Of a stretch of DNA of 64,000 nucleotides, positions 39,287 through 47,574 are shown one piece after another (position 1 is the stretch's first letter; every line of letters begins with the position of its first letter). The DNA lies in contig CALMJK010000003.1 in assembly GCA_937864225.1 (NCBI GenBank), positions 62,001-126,000 on the forward strand. The letters run 5' to 3'. Below the pieces are notes generated by a model. It made no database searches. It was not told where the DNA came from and saw only the letters and a program-made list of their open reading frames with translations. The DNA is from an uncultured bacterium. GTDB taxonomy: Bacteria; Krumholzibacteriota; Krumholzibacteriia; LZORAL124-64-63. The position numbers and the translations under genes are program-made.

Positions 39287-41749
39287 ATGACAAGCGCTCC
39301 ACGCGCGCGTGACGGCAGGCCCGTCCTGAGCTTGGCGAGACAGGTTGCGTGGCTGGTGGTCGCGCTCGGAAGCCTGGTCTCCCCGCTGCGAGGGCAGGAC
39401 GTGACGCTGACCGCCATCACCGCCGCCCGGGAGTGCCAGGTTCTCCTGCCCTTAGGAGATCGGATCTATGGCGGCCTGTCCGACGGCGGCGTGATCGTCT
39501 GGGATCCCGCCGATCCCGCGCGCAGCGTGCGCTGGACCGTGCGCGAGGGGCTCTCGGGCCAGCGCGTCACCGCCCTGGCGGCCGGCACGGGCCACCTGTG
39601 GGTGGCCACCAATGGGGCGGGTCTGACGCGGGTCACGCTGGGCGACGATGCTCCCGATTTCCGCCAGTTCGTGAACATCGGCGGCCTCGACGTGACCGCA
39701 GTGGCCGCCACGACGCAGGGCGTGGCCGAGGTCGTCTATTATGGCTTGCGTGACGCAGGACTCGGCGTGATCAACAGCGGTTTGCCGGGACCCCTTTACA
39801 CCCAGGCAGAGCACGGTCTGGTCAGCGACAACGTCACGGCGCTTGTCTTTCATCGCGGCTCGCTGTGGATCGGCACGGACGCCGGCGTCTCGCGTTTCTC
39901 GAACAACGTTTTCACGACCGAGACGTCGGGCCTGACCGATCTGGGCATTCAGACGCTGGCTTCCGCCGGCGACACCCTGCTGCTGGCCGGCACCTCCGGC
40001 GACGGCGTGGCGCGTTGGGATGAGGCGGGCGGGGCTTGGGCCAAGGTCGGCAACCTCGACGGCCTGATTCTCTCCCTGGCCGTGCGGGATGATGGCATCT
40101 GGGCGCTGCGCCAGGGCACGAGCATCAGCGACCGGCTCTTTCGCTGGACCGGTGCGGCGTGGGAGTCGATCACGCTGGCCGAGCCGCGCACCTTCGCCTT
40201 GGGGGCCGGCGACGACGCGCTCTGGGCCGCGGGTGGCCGCGTCGAGCCTGACATGGACGCGCTCTTTCGAGCCTCCTTCGCCTTCCTGGCGCGGTACGCA
40301 GACGCGACGTGGACGACGTGGCGCACCTCCGAGCTCGCCTTTCTGGGCGTGAACGGGGTCGGTTTCGCGGGAGACGGCGCAGCCTGGCTCGGGTCCCGGG
40401 AGGGCGTCGGCCTGAGCCGGCTCGACGCCGACGGCGTCTTGGCGCAGGTGCTCGTGAAGGCCTCGGCAGACAACGATTCCACCGGCTTGCTGCACTTTGG
40501 CGCGCCCATCCTGTCGCTCGCCGCGACGCCGGACGGCGACGTATGGTGCGCCCAATTCGAAAAAGGCCTCATTCAACTGCGTCCAGGCACGGCGGCCGAC
40601 CTTTCCGACGCGTCCTGCCTCCTTTTGACGGCCGAGAATTCTCCGCTCAGCAATAATCGCATCGTGCGCGTCATCAGGCATCCCGACGGTCCTCTCCTTT
40701 TCTGCAGCGACACGGACGGAGTCGACGTGCTGGTCGATCCCGCGCGCCCGCGCGACCCGACCGCTTGGATCCGTTTGCCGACGGATACGGATGGGCTCAC
40801 GGGAGGCACCGTGCGCGCGGCCTGCTTCTGGCGGCGAGACGTGGCCTGGTTCGCGGTCGTGGGCGCCGGTCTCGTGAGCTGGGATCTGAACGGCGCCGCG
40901 GGGCCGAACGAAACGCTCACCTGGACGGATCCGCTCGACGACACGTGGTCGCAGCCCCAGGCCTCGGTGCCGGATCTGAGCGACACGGAAGCTTTCACGG
41001 AAATCCGGGGCATGGTGCCGGAGCCGGGCGGCGATCTCTGGGCAGGTGGAGGGTCCGGACTGTATCTGCTGCGTCCAACCGCGACGACCCTGACGCTGGT
41101 GGCCGCGTGGTCGCAGAAATCGAGCGTGTTCTTGGACGGTCTGCTCTCCTTGCCGGTGCGAGACCTCGAGATCGATGCCAACGGCGATCTGTGGGTCGCG
41201 CAGGACGCCGGACTCAATCGCGTGCGCCGCCGCGCCGAGGGCACGACGATAGATGCCTACACGGACATCGCCAATTTCGACGTGTATGAATTCGGAGATC
41301 TCTACGGGCCCGGTGTGCTGGCGGCGTTGCCGGGCGGCAGCGTGCGCATGCTGGACGCTGATCCGAACTCGCGACGCCTTGTCGCGGGAAGTGATTACGG
41401 CGCCGTCCTGATCGACGTGGCTCCCTTGGCAATGAACGATGACGAGGCTCTGGCTGGTCTTTATCTCTACCCGAACCCCTTCCGGGGAGGGGAGGGTGAC
41501 GGAAACCTCAGGCTGGGGGGCATAACGGCCGACGTCAGACAGACTGGCGGTCTCCTGACAGGAGGGGCGACGGTAGAGGTGCGCAATCTCGAGGGACAAA
41601 TCTTGCACCGCGCAAGCCACGTCGCCGACAATGAAGCGTTCTGGGACGGCACGAACCTGGAAGGCAACGCCGTCGCTGGCGGCCTGTATGTGGTGAAGGT
41701 GAGCCTCGACGGCCGCACCACGGTCCGCACACTCGCGGTCGTGCGCTGA
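39287..41749 (+). CDS. Secreted beta-propeller protein with a C-terminal sorting-type domain
   Basis: The 820-residue protein has an N-terminal signal (basic stretch, then LARQVAWLVVALGSLVSPL, probable cleavage after about residue 36). Residues about 40-720 form many propeller blades of the two-component-regulator propeller type (DGGVIVWDPADP, LWVATNGAGLTRV, LWIGTDAGVSRFSNN, DLWAGGGSGLYLLRP, DLWVAQDAGLNRV). The last 85 residues begin LYLYPNPFRGGEG and end GGLYVVKVSLDGRTTVRTLAVVR (split form), resembling a FlgD/T9SS-type sorting domain. It is probably exported and surface-bound. Its place amid glycan genes suggests a surface partner; function unknown. The ATG at 39287 follows GGGAGG. Confidence 0.85.
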   Translation: MTSAPRARDGRPVLSLARQVAWLVVALGSLVSPLRGQDVTLTAITAARECQVLLPLGDRIYGGLSDGGVIVWDPADPARSVRWTVREGLSGQRVTALAAGTGHLWVATNGAGLTRVTLGDDAPDFRQFVNIGGLDVTAVAATTQGVAEVVYYGLRDAGLGVINSGLPGPLYTQAEHGLVSDNVTALVFHRGSLWIGTDAGVSRFSNNVFTTETSGLTDLGIQTLASAGDTLLLAGTSGDGVARWDEAGGAWAKVGNLDGLILSLAVRDDGIWALRQGTSISDRLFRWTGAAWESITLAEPRTFALGAGDDALWAAGGRVEPDMDALFRASFAFLARYADATWTTWRTSELAFLGVNGVGFAGDGAAWLGSREGVGLSRLDADGVLAQVLVKASADNDSTGLLHFGAPILSLAATPDGDVWCAQFEKGLIQLRPGTAADLSDASCLLLTAENSPLSNNRIVRVIRHPDGPLLFCSDTDGVDVLVDPARPRDPTAWIRLPTDTDGLTGGTVRAACFWRRDVAWFAVVGAGLVSWDLNGAAGPNETLTWTDPLDDTWSQPQASVPDLSDTEAFTEIRGMVPEPGGDLWAGGGSGLYLLRPTATTLTLVAAWSQKSSVFLDGLLSLPVRDLEIDANGDLWVAQDAGLNRVRRRAEGTTIDAYTDIANFDVYEFGDLYGPGVLAALPGGSVRMLDADPNSRRLVAGSDYGAVLIDVAPLAMNDDEALAGLYLYPNPFRGGEGDGNLRLGGITADVRQTGGLLTGGATVEVRNLEGQILHRASHVADNEAFWDGTNLEGNAVAGGLYVVKVSLDGRTTVRTLAVVR

Positions 41750-41773
41750 AGCGCGCGACGCCGGGAGAATGGC

Positions 41774-43246
41774 ATGAATCAATCCGCACCGAGTCCACGA
41801 CGGTTGCTCGTCGTAGGCGGTGGGGAGGCCGGCCAGGCGCTTGTCCGCGAGTTGCTCGAGGGAGGATGGCCGGTCACTCCGGTCGGCTTCCTCGACGATG
41901 ACGCGACATTGCAGGGACGCACGCTTTGCGGTCTGCCGGTGCTGGGGACCACCGCCGAATTGCCCCGGGCCGCGCGACGTTGCGGCGCGCAGGAAATCCT
42001 GATCGCGATCCCCTCGGCCAGAGGCGCGCTGATCCGTCGTCTCGTGCTGCTCAGTCGCCGCGCGGGGCTGCCCTTCCGCATCGTGCCCGGCATTCGCGCC
42101 ATCATCGAGGGGGATGTCCGATTCGACCAGGTCCGCCCGGTGGCGCCGGAAGATCTGCTCGGGCGCGAGAGTGTCGTCTTTCGCGCAGAGGGCGCGCGCG
42201 CCGCGGTCGCCGGCCGCAGCGTGCTGGTCACGGGCGCGGGCGGTTCGATCGGGAGCGAGCTGTGCCGCCGGCTCCTGGAGCTCGATCCGGGCGAACTGCT
42301 GCTGCTGGGGCGGGGCGAGAACAGTCTGTTCGAGATCGTGGAGGAATTGGCGCCGCAGTGCGCGGGCGCGCGTCTGCGCAGCATAGTGTGCGACGTGCGC
42401 GATGGCGAGCGACTCTCGATTTTGGCCAAGCGTCATCGTCCGGGGCTCATTCTCCACGCGGCGGCGCACAAGCACGTGCCCATGATGGAGGAAAACCCCG
42501 AGGAGGCGGTCGTCGTCAACGTGCAAGGCACCGCCAACATGATCGCCTTCGCTCGCGAGGTGAAGGCGGAGCGCTTCGTGCTGGTTTCCACCGACAAGGC
42601 GGCGGTGCCGGCCAGCGTCATGGGCGCGACCAAGCGGATCGCGGAAGAACTCGTGCGGGCGGCCGGCGCGCGGGACGGCGCGACGCGCTTCTTGAGCGTG
42701 CGTTTTGGCAATGTCCTGGGCAGCCGGGGCTCGGTCGTGCCGCTCTTCCTCGAGCGTATCCGCCGCGGGTTGCCGCTGCCGGTCACGGATCCCGCCATGA
42801 CTCGCTACTTCATGACCATTCGCGAGGCCGCGCTCCTGGTCATCGAGGCCATGGTGCTGGGAGAGAGCGGCGCCACGTACATTCTCGAGATGGGCGATCC
42901 CGTGCCGATCATCGATCTCGCGCGCAATCTGCTCGCGCTCTCCGGCTTCGATCCGGAAAACGGCGACGCGGGCCCGGGCATCGTCATCACGGGGGCGAGG
43001 CCCGGCGAGAGGCTGCACGAGGAGTTGGTGGCGTCCGACGAACGGCTGGATCGCAGTCCCAACCCGCTGATCCGTCGCGCGCGTACGGCGCGCCCCCTGC
43101 TCGTCGATTCCGAGGCCGCGGTCGCGGCGTTGCTGGCGCCGGCGCGGGCGGGCGACCAGGACGCAGTGCGGCGCGTGCTCGGCGAACTGCTGGGCGGAGG
43201 CGATCTGGCGGCGGGGCCGGGCGCCGCGGAGGCTTCCCGCCCATGA
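41774..43246 (+). CDS. Soluble WbpM/FlaA1-family nucleoside-diphosphate-sugar dehydratase/epimerase
   Basis: The 490-residue protein begins with a CoA-binding-type Rossmann segment (LLVVGGGEAGQALVREL, VGFLDDDATLQGRTLCGLPV). An SDR domain follows, with VLVTGAGGSIGSELCRRLL, AAAHKHVPMMEENPEEAVVVN split across the site, STDKAAVPASVMGATKRI (Met in place of the usual Tyr, a WbpM-group trait) and SVRFGNVLGSRGSVVPLF. These are marks of UDP-GlcNAc 4,6-dehydratases of the PglF/WbpM type. The four N-terminal membrane helices of the full-length family are missing. It is followed by an aminotransferase (ATGA), which fits synthesis of an amino-dideoxy sugar. Confidence 0.88.
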   Translation: MNQSAPSPRRLLVVGGGEAGQALVRELLEGGWPVTPVGFLDDDATLQGRTLCGLPVLGTTAELPRAARRCGAQEILIAIPSARGALIRRLVLLSRRAGLPFRIVPGIRAIIEGDVRFDQVRPVAPEDLLGRESVVFRAEGARAAVAGRSVLVTGAGGSIGSELCRRLLELDPGELLLLGRGENSLFEIVEELAPQCAGARLRSIVCDVRDGERLSILAKRHRPGLILHAAAHKHVPMMEENPEEAVVVNVQGTANMIAFAREVKAERFVLVSTDKAAVPASVMGATKRIAEELVRAAGARDGATRFLSVRFGNVLGSRGSVVPLFLERIRRGLPLPVTDPAMTRYFMTIREAALLVIEAMVLGESGATYILEMGDPVPIIDLARNLLALSGFDPENGDAGPGIVITGARPGERLHEELVASDERLDRSPNPLIRRARTARPLLVDSEAAVAALLAPARAGDQDAVRRVLGELLGGGDLAAGPGAAEASRP

Positions 43247-44430
43247 AGCACACGCGCGATGCCGCCGCGGACCCCGAGTTTCTACCCTTCTTCCAGCCCA
43301 GCCTCGGTGAGGCGGAAATCGAGGCGGTCGCCGAGGCCTTGCGCTCCGGCTGGCTGACCTATGGCCCGCGCGTGCGCGAGTTCGGGCGAGCTTGCGCCCG
43401 ATACCTCGACGTCGCACACGCCGTGCCCGTGGCCTCGTGTTCGGCTGGCTTGTTCCTGGCGCTGAAGGCGTGCGGGCTGCGCAGCGGCGATGAGGTCGTG
43501 CTGCCCTCCCTGACCTTCACGTCCACGCTCGCGGCGGTCCTGCACTGCGGCGCGACGCCAATCCTGGCGGACGTCGAGGACGAAACGTTGGGCCTCGACC
43601 CCGAGGCGGTTGCGGCGGCGCTCACGCCGCGCACGCGCGCGATCGTGCCCGTGCACATGGCGGGACATCCCTGTCGCATCGGGGACCTGCTCGATTTAGC
43701 GAGGCCGCGAGGCCTCACGGTCGTCGAGGACGCCGCCCACGCCTTCGGCGCCACCGTGGGGGGGAAGCGACTCGGAGCCTTTGGCCACGCCACGGTGTTT
43801 TCGTTCTACGCCACGAAATGCATCACCACCGGTGATGGCGGTCTGGTCGCCACGTCCGACGACGCGCTGGCCCGGGAGCTGGAGCTGCTTTCATTTCACG
43901 GCATGGACGGCAATGCCTGGCAACGGTATGGGGATCGCGGCCGCTGGTATTACGAGATCGTGCGCCTGGGTTGGAAAATGCACCTGGGGGATCCTGCCGC
44001 CGCCCTCGGCCTGGTGCAACTGGGGAGAGCCGATGAACTGGCGGCGCGCCGCGAGGCCATCGCGCGCTTCTACACTGAGGAATTGGCGGGTCTGCCCGGC
44101 GTGGTCACGCCACGCACGGCGCCCTGGGCCGGGCACGCCTGGCATCTCTACATCCTGCGCGTCGATCCGGACGTGGTGAGCGAGGGACGTGATGGACTCA
44201 TCGCCGATCTCACGGCGGCCCGCATCGGCTCCTCGGTTCATTTCATTCCGCTGCACCATCATCCCGCCTACCGCGACCTTCTTGCCGCGCAGGCGTCGCG
44301 CCTGCCACGCACGGAGCGCTACTTCCGCGAAGCGGTCACGCTTCCGCTCTTTCCGGACATGAGCGAGGCCCAGGCCAGCCGCGTGGTCGCGGCGGTGCGC
44401 GCGAGCATGAGCGCGCGGCTGCGGGCATGA
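43243..44430 (+). CDS. DegT/DnrJ/EryC1 sugar aminotransferase
   Basis: PLP aminotransferase of 395 residues. Family blocks are EIEAVAEALRSGWLTYGPRV, ASCSAGLFLALKACGLRSGD, LPSLTFTSTLAAVLHCGA, VVEDAAHAFGA (PLP-binding Asp) and SFYATKCITTGDGG with the Schiff-base Lys. It would put an amino group on the keto-sugar nucleotide made by the preceding dehydratase. The C-terminal part has GSSVHFIPLHHHPAYRDLL, typical of the family. It is coupled to both neighbours by ATGA overlaps. Confidence 0.93.
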   Translation: MKHTRDAAADPEFLPFFQPSLGEAEIEAVAEALRSGWLTYGPRVREFGRACARYLDVAHAVPVASCSAGLFLALKACGLRSGDEVVLPSLTFTSTLAAVLHCGATPILADVEDETLGLDPEAVAAALTPRTRAIVPVHMAGHPCRIGDLLDLARPRGLTVVEDAAHAFGATVGGKRLGAFGHATVFSFYATKCITTGDGGLVATSDDALARELELLSFHGMDGNAWQRYGDRGRWYYEIVRLGWKMHLGDPAAALGLVQLGRADELAARREAIARFYTEELAGLPGVVTPRTAPWAGHAWHLYILRVDPDVVSEGRDGLIADLTAARIGSSVHFIPLHHHPAYRDLLAAQASRLPRTERYFREAVTLPLFPDMSEAQASRVVAAVRASMSARLRA

Positions 44431-45488
44431 ACCGCGCCGAGGCGCACGGAAACGGCCTTGCCTCGCCCGAGGTGGTCGTCGGCGAGACGCCTCCGCCGGG
44501 CTGGCTCGATCTCGTCGCGCACGCGCCGGAGGCCACTTTTTTCCACCTGCCGGTCTGGACGGAAGCGCTGGTCCGGACGGTGCCCGGTTGCGCGCCGCTC
44601 TGGCTGGCCGCGACGCGCGACGACAGGCTCGTGGGCGGCATGGTCGGCGTCGCGCGACGGCGGGGCGTGCTGCGGCGCCTCGCGAGCCACTTCGAGGGCA
44701 CGGCGGGCGGACCGCTCGTCAAGACGGCCCTGCCTGCCGACCAGCGCCGGGACGTCGCCAGGGCGCTGCTGGCGGCCTGGACGCGGCTCGCCCGCCGTCC
44801 GACCGTCGTGGCCGCGGAAATGATCCTGCCTCCCGCCTCGGACGCGGCCTGGCGGGCTGAGGCCCTTGCCGCGGGCTGGCGGCGTCGCGACCTGACGGCG
44901 GCGGTCCTGCCGCTGACGGGAGGCGTGGCGGCGGTGGAATACGGCGTGTTTCCCAAAAATCGCCGCAACGAGCGCAACCGGTCTCGGCGGCGCGGGTGCG
45001 TGGCGGGCGTCGCGACCGACGCCGCGCCGCTGGACGAGTATTACCCGATCTATCGCGCCGCGGCGCGTCGCTGGGGCGTGACACCCGCGCCGCGCCAACT
45101 GCTCGTGGAACTGTTGACGCGTTCGGGCGGGGCGGCCTTTCTGAGCTGGGTGCGCTGGGAAGGGCGCCTCATCGGCGGGCATCTCTGTCTTCACCACCGC
45201 GACGACGTCACGGCCTGGCTCGGCGCCACCGCGTCCGCCCACAACGACAAGTTCCCCGCCACGCTGCTGGTCTGGACGGACATCGAGGAGGCGTGCCGGC
45301 GCCAAGCGCTGCGACTCGATCTGGGCGGAAGCGGCGGCAGCGCCTCCATAGCGCGCTTCAAGGAATTGCTCGGCGCGCACGCCGAGGTGCGGGGTCATTA
45401 CACGGTGGCCTCCTGGCCGTACGCGGCCTGGCGGCGGCTGTGCCGTCACGCCGGCGATCCGGTGGGGCGCAAGGGCGACGCGGCATGA
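44427..45488 (+). CDS. GNAT/FemAB-like acyltransferase
   Basis: The 353-residue protein has the FemAB/BioF2-type duplicate GNAT layout: FFHLPVWTEALVRTVPG near the N-terminus, LASHFEGTAGGPLVKTALP, VFPKNRRNERNRSRRRG (a basic loop), and GGHLCLHHRDDVTAWLGATA with DLGGSGGSASIARFKELLGA near the C-terminus. Relatives in glycan clusters are thought to acylate or aminoacylate sugars, for example the amino sugar made by the two preceding genes. The substrate is inferred only from context. The ATG at 44427 overlaps the aminotransferase stop, and the stop overlaps the flippase start. Confidence 0.8.
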   Translation: MNRAEAHGNGLASPEVVVGETPPPGWLDLVAHAPEATFFHLPVWTEALVRTVPGCAPLWLAATRDDRLVGGMVGVARRRGVLRRLASHFEGTAGGPLVKTALPADQRRDVARALLAAWTRLARRPTVVAAEMILPPASDAAWRAEALAAGWRRRDLTAAVLPLTGGVAAVEYGVFPKNRRNERNRSRRRGCVAGVATDAAPLDEYYPIYRAAARRWGVTPAPRQLLVELLTRSGGAAFLSWVRWEGRLIGGHLCLHHRDDVTAWLGATASAHNDKFPATLLVWTDIEEACRRQALRLDLGGSGGSASIARFKELLGAHAEVRGHYTVASWPYAAWRRLCRHAGDPVGRKGDAA

Positions 45489-46774
45489 GACTCTTGCGCA
45501 CGAGCGCGGAGATTCTGGCGGGGCGAGTGGGACTCGTGGCGCTCAGCGTCGCCGTTGGGCTGCTCGTGGCCCGCGCGCTGGGGCCCGTGGGTCAGGGGCA
45601 CTACAGCCTGACGGTGGCTGTGCTGGCGCTGGTGGCCGCGCTCGTCAACGGCGGCATCGGCCTGGCCGCCGTTCCGGTCGTGAGACGGGCGCAGGCGTCT
45701 ATCGGCCAGGTGCTGCGCGCGCAGGGGCTGTGGTCGGGCCTCGTGACGCTGGTCGTGCTGACAGCGGCGCTCGTGGCCACCGGCGGCGCGGCCGGGCGCT
45801 GGAGCGCGCGTGTGCTCGGCTGGGATCGCGCCGTGGCGCTGATCGCCGGTGGAGGAGCCTGCGCGCTGCTCGCCTGCGAAACGCTTTCCTACGATCTGCT
45901 GGCGATGGGACGCCTCGTCGCGGGCACGGGCGCCAGCCTGATCCGCGCGACGCTGCAGCTCGTTCTGTTGGCGGCGCTTGTCGCCGCGGGGTGGCTGAAT
46001 TTGACGGCCGCGGTCGGCGCCTTCGCCGCCGCTCACGTCGCCGGTGTGGCGTTGCTGCTGGGCATCGCGCAGCGCGCCGCGCGCAAGGGGGCGGAGGTCG
46101 CGCCTCGATCGATCGGGACGCGCCGGTTGCTGCGCGCGCTGCTGCGCGAAGGCTGGCTCGGTCAGCTGTCGTCCGTTTCCTCTCTCCTGCATCTGCGGCT
46201 GAATCTGGCGCTGCTGGCGGCCTGGCACGGCCCGGCCGCCGTCGGCGTGTATTCGGTCGCGATGCTCGTGGGGGAACTGCTCTGGCATCTTCCGGGCGCG
46301 CTGAGCCCGGTGCTCGTCTATAGCTCGGCGGATCCGGCGGCCGAGTGCGCGCGGGATCGGCTCGCGGCCCGCGCCGTGCGCCTCGGCCTGGGCGCGACCG
46401 CCATCGCGGCGCTGCCCGTCGCGATCCTGGCCGGCCCCTTGCTGCCGCGTCTCTTCGGGGCCGAGTACGCGCCCGCCGCGCCGGCCCTGCGCGCTCTGTT
46501 GCCAGGGATCGTGGCGTACGCGGCGGGCGCGGTGCTGGCCGGCGATTTCATCGGTCGAGGTCGGCCCGCCTGGAACGCGCACGCCAGCGCCTTGACGCTC
46601 GGACTCAATCTGCTCGCCGGCCTTCTGCTGGTGCCTCGCCATGGCGCCGTGGGGGCGGCCTGGGCCTCGACGCTGGCCTACACCGGAGGGGCGGCCTGGA
46701 TGCTGGTGCGCTTCCGGCAGGCCAGCCGCCTGGGTTGGCGAGAACTGTGCGGTTGGCAGAGGGCCGTCTCGTAA
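45485..46774 (+). CDS. Oligosaccharide flippase (Wzx/MOP superfamily)
   Basis: Integral membrane protein of 429 residues with about 12 helices. RLLRTSAEILAGRVGLVALSV and ARALGPVGQGHYSLTVAVLALV at the N-terminus are typical of polysaccharide exporters of the MOP superfamily, as are later LFGAEYAPAAPALRALLPGIV and the final helices GLNLLAGLLLVPRHGAVGAAW. It probably flips a lipid-linked oligosaccharide to the periplasm. It is the last gene of the glycan region, followed by a 300-base AT-rich gap before mraZ. A Wzy-type polymerase is not evident in the window. Confidence 0.88.
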   Translation: MRLLRTSAEILAGRVGLVALSVAVGLLVARALGPVGQGHYSLTVAVLALVAALVNGGIGLAAVPVVRRAQASIGQVLRAQGLWSGLVTLVVLTAALVATGGAAGRWSARVLGWDRAVALIAGGGACALLACETLSYDLLAMGRLVAGTGASLIRATLQLVLLAALVAAGWLNLTAAVGAFAAAHVAGVALLLGIAQRAARKGAEVAPRSIGTRRLLRALLREGWLGQLSSVSSLLHLRLNLALLAAWHGPAAVGVYSVAMLVGELLWHLPGALSPVLVYSSADPAAECARDRLAARAVRLGLGATAIAALPVAILAGPLLPRLFGAEYAPAAPALRALLPGIVAYAAGAVLAGDFIGRGRPAWNAHASALTLGLNLLAGLLLVPRHGAVGAAWASTLAYTGGAAWMLVRFRQASRLGWRELCGWQRAVS

Positions 46775-46776
46775 TC

Positions 46777-46803
46777 GTAAAATAATATAAATAAATCATT
46801 TAC
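46777..46803 (+). repeat. Left AT-rich inverted arm before mraZ
   Basis: A 27-bp AT-rich arm beginning GTAAAATAATATAAATAAAT and ending CATTTAC. It is imperfectly inverted with the arm at 46895-46921: read on the other strand, that arm begins GTAAAATATTTAAAATC and ends GATTAC. The pair encloses a GC-rich hairpin. It lies just after the flippase stop in a region otherwise very rich in GC. Confidence 0.6.
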
Positions 46804-46823
46804 CGCGCGCGCGCAGGGCGCTG

Positions 46824-46856
46824 CCCTGCCGGCGGGCTGCGCTGGGGCCGGCAGGG
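46824..46856 (+). repeat. GC-rich 10-bp hairpin between the AT-rich arms
   Basis: CCCTGCCGGC (46824-46833) and GCCGGCAGGG (46847-46856) are perfect reverse complements with a 13-base loop. No T-run follows directly. It could be a terminator for the glycan operon in combination with nearby sequence, or part of a small repeat element. Confidence 0.6.
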
Positions 46857-46894
46857 ATCGGGACGCGTTCTCGCCGAAACGCCCACGCTTTTCT

Positions 46895-46921
46895 GTAATC
46901 ATTTGATTTTAAATATTTTAC
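46895..46921 (+). repeat. Right AT-rich inverted arm before mraZ
   Basis: The arm starts GTAATCATTTGATTTTAAAT and ends ATTTTAC, the imperfect inverse of the arm at 46777-46803. It is followed by a mostly GC-rich 60-base stretch with a weak terminator-like site. Confidence 0.6.
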
Positions 46922-46951
46922 CTGACAGTACCGACCGATGGGACTCCGGTC

Positions 46952-46975
46952 GCCCGGCCGGGCTCTGATTTTTTG
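46952..46975 (+). terminator. Weak terminator-like site upstream of mraZ
   Basis: The self-complementary GCCCGGCCGGGC is followed within a few bases by TCTGATTTTTT. The stem is short and has almost no loop, so efficient termination is doubtful. It may insulate the dcw cluster from the glycan operon. Confidence 0.25.
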
Positions 46976-46984
46976 AGATGGCGC

Positions 46985-47013
46985 TTGACGCGGTTTTGGG
47001 GGCCGACTAGGAT
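46985..47013 (+). promoter_or_regulatory. Promoter of the dcw cluster
   Basis: TTGACG (46985-46990) and TAGGAT (47008-47013) are separated by exactly 17 bases: 5/6 and 4/6 matches. The start of transcription would fall near 47020, just before the MraZ-type repeats and about 56 bases before the mraZ ATG. Confidence 0.72.
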
Positions 47014-47027
47014 GCGGAGGCTCTTTG

Positions 47028-47057
47028 TGGGGAAAAAAGGGAGTTTTCGGTGAAAAC
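47028..47057 (+). promoter_or_regulatory. Candidate MraZ operator (three 10-bp repeats)
   Basis: TGGGGAAAAA (47028), AGGGAGTTTT (47038) and CGGTGAAAAC (47048) give G-rich pentamers with 10-bp spacing. MraZ of E. coli binds TGGGN repeats separated by five bases in front of its own gene. Here the repeats sit between the promoter and the mraZ start, so MraZ may repress its own cluster. The third repeat is degenerate. Confidence 0.6.
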
Positions 47058-47075
47058 GCGTGTCAGGTTTTTCGC

Positions 47076-47555
47076 ATGAACGACAGCGATCCTCAGACGC
47101 CGATGCCGGAACCTCGACCCATCTTCTACGGCGCGTACGAGCGGGCCGTGGACGGGAAAGGGCGGTTCAATCTGCCCTTCCGCTTTCAGCGGGTTGGCAC
47201 GGAGGCCGGGGTCGAGAAGTACATCGCGTCGGAGGGGCCTGACACGCTGCTCACCGTGTTTCCCTATGGAGAGTGGCGGCGGATGTTCGAGCGCCTCAAG
47301 GGGGAGTCCACAACCCCCGAGCGGCGCGCGATGGTTCGCCGCCTCAGCTCCGGCACCCACACCCTCGAGCCGGATCGCCAGGGCCGGGTCATGTTGACGC
47401 CCGAGGTTCTGGGGCGCGCCGGCATCGGCGGACGGGTCGTGGTCGTGGGCATGGGGCACTACATGGAGCTCTGGGATCCGGAGCGGTTCAGGCGGGCGCA
47501 GGAGGCGCCGCCCGCTCCGGACCCGGGCTTCATCAACGGATTTTACCAGGAATGA
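47076..47555 (+). CDS. mraZ: Transcriptional regulator MraZ
   Basis: First gene of the dcw cluster; a DNA-binding autoregulator. The 159-residue protein has two SpoVT/AbrB-type half-domains: residues about 16-36 (FYGAYERAVDGKGRFNLPF) and residues about 86-115 (HTLEPDRQGRVMLTPEVL), with VVVVGMGHYMELWDPERF at the C-terminal half, all characteristic. The N-terminus carries a short Pro/Asp-rich extension. The ATG at 47076 is chosen; an earlier in-frame ATG at 47025 overlaps the promoter and operator region. Its stop is 19 bases before the STAS-like gene. Confidence 0.95.
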   Translation: MNDSDPQTPMPEPRPIFYGAYERAVDGKGRFNLPFRFQRVGTEAGVEKYIASEGPDTLLTVFPYGEWRRMFERLKGESTTPERRAMVRRLSSGTHTLEPDRQGRVMLTPEVLGRAGIGGRVVVVGMGHYMELWDPERFRRAQEAPPAPDPGFINGFYQE

Positions 47556-47574
47556 ACGCCCACGGAGGGGCGAT

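Noticed and set aside
39452-43417. Very long open frame on the minus strand opposite the propeller and WbpM-like genes
   Set aside because: It spans two well-supported genes, its translation is low-complexity Arg/Ala/Gly/His-rich with no family motif, and such shadows are common at this GC content.
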